NCBI GenBank assembly: GCA_946478865.1
Contig: CAMLDO010000071.1
Coordinates: 1 to 5,160 of the forward strand
From: an uncultured Methylobacillus sp.
GTDB lineage: Bacteria; Pseudomonadota; Gammaproteobacteria; Burkholderiales; Methylophilaceae
DNA length: 5,160 nucleotides
Direction of reading: 5' to 3'
Shown: positions 1-5,160 of the stretch, piece by piece
How positions within the stretch are numbered: the first letter of the stretch is position 1
Layout: every line of letters starts with the position of its first letter
Program-made: the position numbers and the translations under genes
Notes under the pieces: generated by a model
What the model saw: only the letters and a program-made list of their open reading frames with translations
Told to the model about the DNA's origin: nothing
Databases searched by the model: none

Positions 1-398
1 TCGCCGGTCTTGGTCTTGAACAGCGTGCCTTCCGCGCTGAGGATATCGCCCATGTCCCACTTCTTGAACGCGTCGTACAGCTCTTCGCCGATAGCTTCGC
101 GCTGGATGAACAACTGGATGCGGCTGGTCGCGTCCTGCAGGGTAGCGAAACTCGCCTTGCCCATCACGCGCTTCAGCATCATGCGGCCTGCGACGGCGAC
201 GCGGACACCTTGCGGCTCCAGCTCTTCGCCTGCTTTCTCGCCGTGCTCGGCATGCAGGTCGGCGGCGCGGTGCGTCGGACGCACATCGTTGGGGAAGGCC
301 ACGCCTTGTTCGCGCAGCGCTTTCAGCTTGTTGCGGCGCTCGGCGATGACGTGGGACTCGTCCTGCGTTTGCGCGGACGTATTTTCTTGCTCGCTCAT
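1..398 (-). CDS. lysS: Lysyl-tRNA synthetase, class II, N-terminal part (cut by window edge)
   Basis: Cytoplasmic enzyme that charges tRNA-Lys with lysine using ATP. Only the first 132 codons are present; the family is about 500 residues, so roughly a quarter is visible. After an acidic, polar N-terminus ([15 protein letters not shown]) comes a helical stretch with [18 protein letters not shown], typical of bacterial LysS. From about residue 72 the OB-fold anticodon-binding domain begins: the stretch [19 protein letters not shown] and the following SRIQLFIQ strand are highly characteristic. The class II catalytic motifs lie beyond the edge. The start is the ATG at 398-396, directly after the prfB stop codon, with an AGGGAG ribosome binding site five bases upstream inside prfB. 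The prfB-lysS order matches E. coli and many proteobacteria. The gene is probably cotranscribed and translationally coupled with prfB. The visible part is intact. Identification is by recognition of the conserved N-terminal sequence. Confidence 0.96.
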   Translation of the reverse strand, partial: MSEQENTSAQTQDESHVIAERRNKLKALREQGVAFPNDVRPTHRAADLHAEHGEKAGEELEPQGVRVAVAGRMMLKRVMGKASFATLQDATSRIQLFIQREAIGEELYDAFKKWDMGDILSAEGTLFKTKTG

Positions 399-1503
399 TT
401 ACACTCCCTGCTTGAGACTTTCGGTGATGAACGGGTCGAGATCGCCGTCCAGCACGCCTTGGGTATTGCCGATTTCGACGTTGGTGCGCAGATCCTTGAT
501 GCGCGACTGGTCGAGCACGTAGCTGCGTATCTGGTGACCCCAGCCGATATCGGTCTTGGAATCTTCCAGCGCCTGCTTTTCCTCGTTGCGCTTGCGCAGC
601 TCCAGCGCGTACAGCTGCGCCTTCAGCATGTTCATCGCCTCGTCCTTGTTGCGGTGCTGCGAACGGTCGTTCTGGCACTGCACCACCACGCCGGTCGGCA
701 TGTGGGTGATCCGCACCGCGGAGTCGGTCTTGTTGATGTGCTGGCCGCCGGCGCCGGACGCGCGGTAGGTATCGATGCGCAGGTCGGCCGGGTTGATCTC
801 GATCTCGATCGAGTCGTCCACTTCCGGATAAACAAACACGCTGGAGAAGCTGGTATGGCGGCGGTTGCCGGAATCGAACGGCGACTTGCGCACGAGGCGG
901 TGCACGCCGATCTCGGTACGCAGCGTGCCGTAGGCGTATTCGCCGGATATCTTGAGGCTGGCGCTCTTGATGCCAGCCACTTCGCCCTCGGACTCTTCGA
1001 GCACCTCCACCTGGAATCCCTTGCGCTCGCAATACTTAAGGTACATGCGCAGCAGCATGGCCGCCCAATCCTGCGCCTCGGTGCCGCCGGAACCGGCCTG
1101 GATATCGAGGAAGCAGTTGTTGGGGTCCATCGGGTTGTTGAACATGCGGCGGAATTCGAGCTCCGCGACGCGTGCTTCTATGGTTTCGGTGTCGGCCTGC
1201 ACGCTGAGCAGCGTGTCGTCGTCGTTTTCCTCACGCGCCATGTCGAACAGGTCACGCCCGTCGCGCAGGCCGTTGTCCACTTCGATGAGGGTGTTGACCA
1301 CCGCTTCCAGGCTGCGGCGCTCGCGACCCAGCTCCTGGGCGCGCTTGCTGTCGTTCCAGATATTCGGGTCTTCGAGGAGACCGCTTACTTCTTCGAGACG
1401 ATGCTGTTTGTTGGCGAAGTCAAAGATACCCCCTGAGCGCGGCGCTGCGCTCGGAGAGGTCCGCCAGCTTGTTGGCGATCTGGTTGAGTTGTTCGGCTTC
1501 CAT
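399..1503 (-). CDS. prfB: Peptide chain release factor 2 (RF2), expressed through a programmed +1 frameshift
   Basis: RF2 recognises UGA and UAA stop codons in the ribosomal A site and triggers release of the finished protein. The gene is in two frames: codons 1-27 run from the ATG at 1503 to the CTT at 1425-1423, then an in-frame TGA follows (1422-1420). Skipping base 1422 gives GAC TTC GCC and 340 more codons to the TAA at 401-399, for a 367-residue product, against 365 in E. coli. The codon-recognition tripeptide SPF is at residues 207-209 (876-884). The peptidyl-tRNA hydrolysis motif GGQ is at 252-254 (741-749), inside [18 protein letters not shown]. The residue matching E. coli K-12 Thr246 is alanine here, as in many RF2 proteins. 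The start has only a weak AAGG ribosome binding site nine bases upstream. A TATAAT box lies just before it and lysS follows with no gap. The open frame continuing upstream of the shift site into the next gene is a shadow and not part of RF2. Confidence 0.97.
404..409 (-). promoter_or_regulatory. lysS ribosome binding site inside the end of prfB
   Basis: On the minus strand AGGGAG is followed by TGTAA and then the lysS ATG, a spacing of five bases. The site lies within the last RF2 codons (Gln-Gly-Val-stop), and the junction reads TAAATG. A ribosome finishing RF2 therefore stops on top of the lysS start, which favours translational coupling (inference). Confidence 0.75.
1419..1434 (-). promoter_or_regulatory. 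RF2 programmed +1 frameshift site (internal Shine-Dalgarno, CUU slip codon, UGA stop, C)
   Basis: On the minus strand the sequence reads AGGGGGTATCTTTGAC. It consists of an AGGGGG element (1434-1429) that pairs with the 3' end of 16S rRNA, a TAT spacer, the CTT slip codon (1425-1423), the TGA stop (1422-1420) and the conserved C after it. As I recall, this matches the E. coli prfB recoding core base for base. Known mechanism: when RF2 is scarce, the slow UGA lets the peptidyl-tRNA slip from CUU to UUU and translation continues in the +1 frame; when RF2 is plentiful, termination gives a 27-residue peptide. This is negative feedback on RF2 level. The stop is codon 28 here, against codon 26 in E. 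coli. Confidence 0.96.
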
Positions 1504-1530
1504 GTTGCCCGGCCTTGCAAAAAATCAGGA

Positions 1531-1536
1531 ATTATA
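1531..1536 (-). promoter_or_regulatory. Candidate -10 box of a prfB-lysS promoter
   Basis: A perfect TATAAT on the minus strand lies in the 79-bp gap between the stop codon of the GGDEF/EAL gene and the prfB start. Transcription would begin near 1524 and leave a leader of about 20 bases. No good -35 hexamer exists at 16-18 bp (the 17-bp position reads GCCGGG) and there is no TGN extension directly before the box, so an activator or a weak promoter would have to be assumed. The location is right for a separate translation-gene promoter. Confidence 0.4.
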
Positions 1537-1582
1537 GCGCAAAGCCCGGCCCACCCGGCAGCAAGCGTAGATAAAACAGGAA

Positions 1583-3661
1583 CTAAGGTTGAATGGCTCC
1601 GGCCTTGAGCAATTGCGCGAACTGATCGGCGGGAACCGGACGGCTGAAGAAATAGCCCTGCAACTGGTCGCAGCCGAGCGTCGTCAGATAGTCGGCCTGT
1701 TCGCGCGTTTCCACGCCCTCCGCCACGGTTTTGAGGCCGAGGTTGCGCGCCATGCCGGCAATCGCATTGACGATAGCCGCCGCGCTGCGCTTCCCGGGCA
1801 GATCGCGCACGAAGGACTGGTCGATCTTGAGCGTCTGGATGGGAAAGCGCGTGAGATAGCTGAAGGAGGAGTAGCCGGTACCGAAATCGTCCACAGACAG
1901 CTCGAAGCCCATTTCCCGCATATCGTGCAGCAGCGCGATGGTGAGCTCGACATCCTTCATGAGCATGCTCTCGGTAATTTCCAGATCCAGCCAGCGCCCG
2001 CAATCATCCGATTCCGCGAGGCATTTCTGGAGCACCAGCCGGAAATCAGGATGGTGCAGCTGCTTGCCCGAGACGTTCACCGCCACCGATACCTCAGGCA
2101 GGCCCTGGCTTTTCCATCTGGCGATCTGCCGGGCGGCTTCGCGCAACACCCATTCGCCGATGCCCACGATGAGGCCGGTTTCTTCGGCCAGCGGAATGAA
2201 ATCGCCAGGGGAAACGAAACCCATGACCGGACTTTGCCAGCGGATCAGCGCTTCCGCACCGACAATTTTTCCGCGACCGTCCACCTTGGGCTGGTAATAC
2301 AGCATGAACTCGTTCTGTTCGAGCGCGCTGCGCATCTGGCGCTCCATCTCGCGCTGACGCCGCACACGGTCGTTGAGCGTTTCGGTGAAGTAGCTGTAAC
2401 GGGCGCGCCCCTCTTCCTTGGCCTGATACATCGCCAAGTCGGCATTGCGAATCAGCTCGTCGACAGAACTGGCATCATCCGGGAATACGCTGATGCCGAT
2501 GCTGGTCGTGATGTGCACCGTCTTGTCGTCGATCGCGAGCGGCTGCGACACGGTTTCCAGCAGTTTTTCCGCCACCAGCGCCACATCTTCGATGCGCTTG
2601 GGCTCGACCAGCCCGATCACGAATTCGTCGCCGCCGAAGCGCGACACTACGTCGCTGCGACGCACCACCTGGCGAATGCGCTGCGCCACCTCCTGCAGCA
2701 CCTGATCGCCGAGCGGATGATTATAGGTATCGTTGACGTGCTTGAAGCGGTCGAGGTCGAGGAACAGCAGCGCGAACTTGCGCTGGGAGCGCTGCGAGAA
2801 CATGGTCGCCTGCTCCAGCTTGTCGCGCAGCAGCGAGCGGTTGGCGAGGTCGGTGAGCGGGTCGAAATAGGCCAGCTGCTCGATCTTGCGCTCGCGCTCC
2901 TTGGCTTCGGTAATATCGGTAATCAGCCCGAAAATACCGACGCGTTCATTGCGCGCGTCGAACAGCGGCGCGCCTTTGAAAAGCCCCAGCCGCGGCTCGC
3001 CATCCGCGGCCTGGAAGCTGATTTCTCCACTGGCGGTACGTCCCTTTTCCAGCTTGGACACCAGCGCGTCCATCGTCTTGCGGTCACGCCCGTCGAATAA
3101 CCGATCGAAGCGGCTGTCGAGCAAGTCCATCGCATTGCGTCCGCACATCAATTCGAAAGCGGGGTTGATGTCGGTAATCATGCCGGAAGCATCGATGAGC
3201 ACGTAGCCTTCGGAGGTGTTCTGCAGGATGGAGCGCACCAGCCGCTGCGCGTCCAGCATCTGCTCGCGTGCCCGATTGATTTCGGTATGGTCGCGCATGA
3301 GGCAGACGAAAACCGGATTGTCATCCAGTTCGCTACGGCAGACGACAAACGTGGCCTTGCACACCTCGCCTCCGCGCTGCTGCAGGGTAACCGTGTTTTC
3401 CCGGCTGCGGGCACCGGGGATCATCGCAAATTCGGACAGCGCATGCTCGATGTCGGATGCTGCGGCCAGTTCCTCCACCCATTCGGCGAGGCTGGCGCCG
3501 TCGACATCCTCGCCGACCAGTCCCAGCAGGCGCTGCGCGGAAAGATTGATATGGATCAGGTGTCCCATGCGGTCTGTCACCGCAACCGCCTCCCCCAGCT
3601 CCTCCAGAAGCGCCACCATCTGATAGACCGGATGGCTGCGTTGCCTTACCAGCTCGACCAT
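1583..3661 (-). CDS. PAS-PAS-GGDEF-EAL cyclic-di-GMP synthase/phosphodiesterase
   Basis: A 692-residue soluble signalling protein with no signal peptide or membrane segment. Two PAS-like sensor domains (about residues 15-130 and 138-255) lead into a diguanylate cyclase domain (about 262-425) and an EAL phosphodiesterase domain (about 435-688). The cyclase looks active: [10 protein letters not shown] at 266-275, [12 protein letters not shown] at 300-311 and GGDEF at 343-347 (2621-2635). An inhibitory RxxD site (R334, D337) sits exactly five residues before GGDEF. The EAL half also keeps its metal and catalytic residues: EAL 470-472 (2246-2254), N529, E561 in LEITES, D591-D592 in [10 protein letters not shown]612 in LKID, E648 in AEGVET and the QGYFFSRP end. 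It may therefore both make and degrade c-di-GMP, steering motility versus biofilm; which activity dominates cannot be read from sequence. The PAS ligands are unknown. The start ATG at 3661 has G-rich ribosome binding sites; a TTG three codons upstream and Met15 are alternatives. The gene lies 35 bp after the MgtC/DUF4010 gene. Confidence 0.95.
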   Translation of the reverse strand: MVELVRQRSHPVYQMVALLEELGEAVAVTDRMGHLIHINLSAQRLLGLVGEDVDGASLAEWVEELAAASDIEHALSEFAMIPGARSRENTVTLQQRGGEVCKATFVVCRSELDDNPVFVCLMRDHTEINRAREQMLDAQRLVRSILQNTSEGYVLIDASGMITDINPAFELMCGRNAMDLLDSRFDRLFDGRDRKTMDALVSKLEKGRTASGEISFQAADGEPRLGLFKGAPLFDARNERVGIFGLITDITEAKERERKIEQLAYFDPLTDLANRSLLRDKLEQATMFSQRSQRKFALLFLDLDRFKHVNDTYNHPLGDQVLQEVAQRIRQVVRRSDVVSRFGGDEFVIGLVEPKRIEDVALVAEKLLETVSQPLAIDDKTVHITTSIGISVFPDDASSVDELIRNADLAMYQAKEEGRARYSYFTETLNDRVRRQREMERQMRSALEQNEFMLYYQPKVDGRGKIVGAEALIRWQSPVMGFVSPGDFIPLAEETGLIVGIGEWVLREAARQIARWKSQGLPEVSVAVNVSGKQLHHPDFRLVLQKCLAESDDCGRWLDLEITESMLMKDVELTIALLHDMREMGFELSVDDFGTGYSSFSYLTRFPIQTLKIDQSFVRDLPGKRSAAAIVNAIAGMARNLGLKTVAEGVETREQADYLTTLGCDQLQGYFFSRPVPADQFAQLLKAGAIQP

Positions 3662-3662
3662 T

Positions 3663-3677
3663 CTCCCCAATCCCCTT
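3663..3677 (-). promoter_or_regulatory. Double G-rich ribosome binding site of the GGDEF/EAL gene
   Basis: On the minus strand AAGGGGA (3677-3671) ends nine bases before the ATG at 3661, a usable spacing. A second GGGGAG (3668-3663) ends only one base before that ATG, too close to serve it but usable for an internal start further on. The first site supports the ATG at 3661 over the longer open frame that overlaps the preceding gene. Confidence 0.55.
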
Positions 3678-3696
3678 TTGAATATTTCCGCCGCGC

Positions 3697-4971
3697 CTAC
3701 ATCAGAAAATGTATCGCCCACGCCCCGCCCAGTCCGCCGAGGATGGCTATCATTGTTGGCATGCACAGGCGCGCCAGCGCCATGCCCCCCACCACCGCGA
3801 CCAGCCCCAGCTTGAACGCCATGTTGGATACGTAGGCGATCACGATGGCGGAGACAACCTGTTGCGCATCGATCTTGCCAAGCTCGAACAGGCGCAGGCT
3901 CGACAGCGTGATCGCATCCACGTCGGTCAGGCCGGAAACCAGCGCCAGCCCATACAGCCCACCACTCCCCGCATAATAGGAAAGCCATGCGGCCGTCACC
4001 AGCACCACGGCATAGATCGCCCCGAATGTCAGCGACACCCGGATCTCGGTCGGGTTGGTGACCTTCGGCATCGGCAGTTCGCCGTCACGGTTAATATTAC
4101 GCCATAACCATAAGGTTACACCCCCACCCAGCAGCAATCCTCCGGCCAGCACCGGCAGGAGCAAAGGCATGACGCGCGGCGACACCACGCCGCACAACAC
4201 GGCAAGACGCACCAGAACCACGAGGCTGGCGATCATGATGATGACGGCGGACAGGCGTGCCATACCCGCGCTTTCCTTGCCATGACGCGCATACACCAGC
4301 GTCGTGGCCGTGCTCGAAGCCAAACCTCCGAATACGCCCAGCAGCGGAGCGCCATAACGCTGTCCGATAATGCGTAGCGCGGCGTATCCCGCCAGGCTGA
4401 GGCCAGAGATCAGCACGACCATAAGCCAGATCTGATAGGGGTTAAGTGCGCCATAAGGGCCCATATCACGGTTGGGCAGCACGGGGAGAATGACAAAAGA
4501 GAGCACGGCGAACTGCAGGATGGACTCCAGATCGCGGCGGGAGAGACTTTTGCTGAGACTCTGCAACTCCGGCTTGTAATGCAGGAGGACGGTGGTTGCG
4601 ATCGCGAGCATGACCGCCAGCGTCGTTTCGCCATACCACACCATGGCCCCCAGGCCGAAACAGAAGACCAGGGCCGCTTCGGTCGTCGTGCCCGGATCCT
4701 CGATCTCCGGTCCATTCAGATAGGCACTGATAATAATGGAGGCCACGATCAGAAAACCGACGGCCAGAACCCAGGGAGAATCCGCTTGCGACGCCAGCAT
4801 TGCAACGAGCGTGCCGGTCAGCGCCGTCAAGGTGAAAGTACGCAGTCCCGCTTTGGCTACCGGGCTGCGCTCGCGCTCCAGTCCGATCAGCAGACCGATC
4901 GCAAGACTGGTCAAAAAAGCCGGGAGATGTTGCAGCCCGTTTTCCTGACTGAAAAAATCACCGATTTCCAT
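3697..4971 (-). CDS. MgtC/SapB-type N-terminal domain plus DUF4010 integral membrane protein
   Basis: A 424-residue, very hydrophobic inner-membrane protein with about 12-14 predicted membrane segments by eye (for example near 17-31, 45-62, 67-85, 98-113, 116-132, 150-166, 180-201, 207-228, 239-263, 267-290, 313-334, 372-396, 403-423). The N-terminal part carries the MgtC-like GLLIGLERER (26-35) and GLRTFTLTALTGTL (42-55). The C-terminal half carries GLASSTATTLVYAR (216-229) and SGLTDVDAITLS (346-357), which I recognise from DUF4010 proteins. The polar residues of the latter inside a membrane stretch suggest a transport or ion-binding role, but no substrate is known to me. MgtC of Salmonella is linked to magnesium, ATP synthase and phosphate control; whether that applies to this longer family is unknown. 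The start ATG at 4971 has no clear Shine-Dalgarno; no better in-frame start is apparent. The gene ends in TAG 35 bp before the c-di-GMP gene and faces a Pho-type promoter across a 168-bp divergent region. Confidence 0.88.
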   Translation of the reverse strand: MEIGDFFSQENGLQHLPAFLTSLAIGLLIGLERERSPVAKAGLRTFTLTALTGTLVAMLASQADSPWVLAVGFLIVASIIISAYLNGPEIEDPGTTTEAALVFCFGLGAMVWYGETTLAVMLAIATTVLLHYKPELQSLSKSLSRRDLESILQFAVLSFVILPVLPNRDMGPYGALNPYQIWLMVVLISGLSLAGYAALRIIGQRYGAPLLGVFGGLASSTATTLVYARHGKESAGMARLSAVIIMIASLVVLVRLAVLCGVVSPRVMPLLLPVLAGGLLLGGGVTLWLWRNINRDGELPMPKVTNPTEIRVSLTFGAIYAVVLVTAAWLSYYAGSGGLYGLALVSGLTDVDAITLSSLRLFELGKIDAQQVVSAIVIAYVSNMAFKLGLVAVVGGMALARLCMPTMIAILGGLGGAWAIHFLM

Positions 4972-5035
4972 AAGCGCCGAGCATAAAAGCGATAGCGCAT
5001 ACTACTTGATTTGCACCCCGCGGGAAAAGCATCCA

Positions 5036-5045
5036 GACAGCTGTC
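5036..5045. repeat. Palindrome GACA-GC-TGTC (left member of a pair)
   Basis: A perfect 10-bp inverted repeat in the divergent region. It shares both 4-bp arms with the palindrome at 5057-5066 and differs only in the two central bases. Start-to-start distance is 21 bp, two helical turns, so both would face the same side of the DNA. It is a candidate operator half; the binding protein is unknown. Confidence 0.5.
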
Positions 5046-5055
5046 AAAGGAAAAA

Positions 5056-5067
5056 TGACATATGTCA
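5056..5067. repeat. Palindrome TGACATATGTCA (right member of a pair, overlaps the Pho box)
   Basis: A perfect 12-bp inverted repeat whose 10-bp core GACA-TA-TGTC matches the palindrome at 5036-5045 except in the centre. Its right arm is part of the upstream half-site of the Pho box, so a protein bound here could compete or cooperate with PhoB. It might instead be a PhoB half-site (TGTCA) present on both strands. Confidence 0.5.
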
Positions 5068-5079
5068 CAAATCTGTAAC
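5062..5079 (+). promoter_or_regulatory. Pho box (PhoB-type binding site) upstream of the gene at 5140
   Basis: The sequence ATGTCACAAATCTGTAAC fits the two-repeat Pho box: 7-bp repeats ATGTCAC and CTGTAAC separated by the A/T-rich AAAT (11-bp period), close to the E. coli consensus CTGTCAT-AWAW-CTGTCAC. Exactly 10 bp lie between the box and a -10-like TACAGT, the same spacing as in the E. coli phoA promoter. PhoB binds such sites under phosphate starvation and replaces a -35 element, and no good -35 is present here. The downstream gene is therefore predicted to be phosphate-starvation induced. Confidence 0.72.
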
Positions 5080-5089
5080 AAAAACACAT

Positions 5090-5095
5090 TACAGT
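5090..5095 (+). promoter_or_regulatory. -10 element of the Pho-type promoter
   Basis: TACAGT matches four of six consensus positions and sits 10 bp after the Pho box. Transcription would start near 5102, giving an untranslated leader of about 38 bases before the ATG at 5140. The weak -10 and absent -35 fit an activator-dependent promoter. Confidence 0.55.
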
Positions 5096-5139
5096 GGCGC
5101 AACCTTTAAGTTTCAACCCCTCTCAATACGGAGATTGCC

Positions 5140-5160
5140 ATGCAATTCAAGTTCGCGAAA
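5140..5160 (+). CDS. Start of a plus-strand gene, seven codons only; probably phosphate-regulated
   Basis: The ATG at 5140 is preceded by GGAG (5130-5133) with six bases between, a good ribosome binding site. The visible peptide is MQFKFAK, whose early lysines fit the start of a signal peptide, but seven residues cannot prove export. A Pho box and -10 upstream predict induction by phosphate starvation. A periplasmic phosphate-binding protein (PstS) or a phosphate-selective porin would fit; this is inference from the promoter and not from the protein. Confidence 0.7.

Noticed and set aside
210..1436. A 408-codon plus-strand open frame opposite prfB and lysS
   Set aside because: It is antisense to two confidently identified genes, shows no recognisable family, and its His/Val/Leu-rich composition is what the complement of GC-rich codons gives.
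1544..1562. GC-rich repeats (CCGG units) after the GGDEF/EAL gene as a rho-independent terminator
   Set aside because: Only a 4-bp CCGG/CCGG stem can form and no T-run follows it on the transcribed strand.
1504..2003. In-frame extension of the RF2 main frame upstream of the shift site, overlapping the EAL domain gene
   Set aside because: The real start is the ATG at 1503 in the zero frame, joined by frameshift at 1422. The extension is the EAL coding region read out of frame.
1589..3100. A 503-codon plus-strand open frame opposite the GGDEF/EAL gene
   Set aside because: Antisense shadow: the opposite strand carries conserved catalytic motifs throughout, and this frame resembles no protein I know.
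3662..3988. Upstream extension of the GGDEF/EAL open frame into the membrane-protein gene
   Set aside because: It overlaps the DUF4010 C-terminus out of frame, and the ATG at 3661 has a suitable ribosome binding site.
5017..5024. CCCGCGGG palindrome in the divergent region
   Set aside because: Too short, single copy and GC-only; expected by chance at this base composition.
5042..5047. Perfect minus-strand TTGACA as the -35 of the MgtC/DUF4010 promoter
   Set aside because: At 16-18 bp downstream the sequence is CCCGCG-like with no -10 match. The hexamer is part of the palindrome arm instead.
4911..5102. 63-codon minus-strand open frame upstream of the membrane protein gene
   Set aside because: It overlaps the membrane gene start and the whole Pho promoter region, has no ribosome binding site and no recognisable sequence.

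Overview
The window looks like chromosomal DNA of a Gram-negative bacterium of the Pseudomonadota, most probably a betaproteobacterium. The grounds are the prfB-lysS gene order, an RF2 frameshift site of the E. coli type, moderately high GC with G/C-ending codons, and a PAS-PAS-GGDEF-EAL signalling protein. The genus cannot be named from sequence alone. I see no mobile element, CRISPR array, tRNA or rRNA, and no sign of recent transfer.

Layout: all four substantial genes lie on the minus strand. In transcription order (right to left) they are a 424-residue MgtC/DUF4010-type membrane protein (3697-4971), a 692-residue PAS-PAS-GGDEF-EAL cyclic-di-GMP enzyme (1583-3661), prfB for peptide chain release factor 2 with its programmed +1 frameshift (399-1503), and the first 132 codons of lysS (1-398), which runs off the left edge. 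At the right edge a plus-strand gene begins at 5140 and is cut after seven codons. The 168-bp divergent region (4972-5139) holds a good PhoB-type promoter for that gene and a pair of near-identical palindromes.

How the genes relate: prfB and lysS form a tight translation pair. The stop codon of prfB abuts the start codon of lysS, and the lysS ribosome binding site lies inside the last prfB codons, so RF2 autoregulation may also affect lysyl-tRNA synthetase output. The membrane protein gene and the c-di-GMP gene are 35 bp apart with no terminator visible and may be cotranscribed. A TATAAT box 28 bp upstream of prfB suggests that the translation pair has its own promoter. The divergent gene at the right edge is probably phosphate-starvation induced; PstS is one candidate, but seven residues cannot identify it.

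I found no previously undescribed multi-gene system. The points most worth a second look are the Pho promoter with its twin palindromes 21 bp apart, the prfB recoding site, and the MgtC/DUF4010 gene facing a Pho-type promoter.
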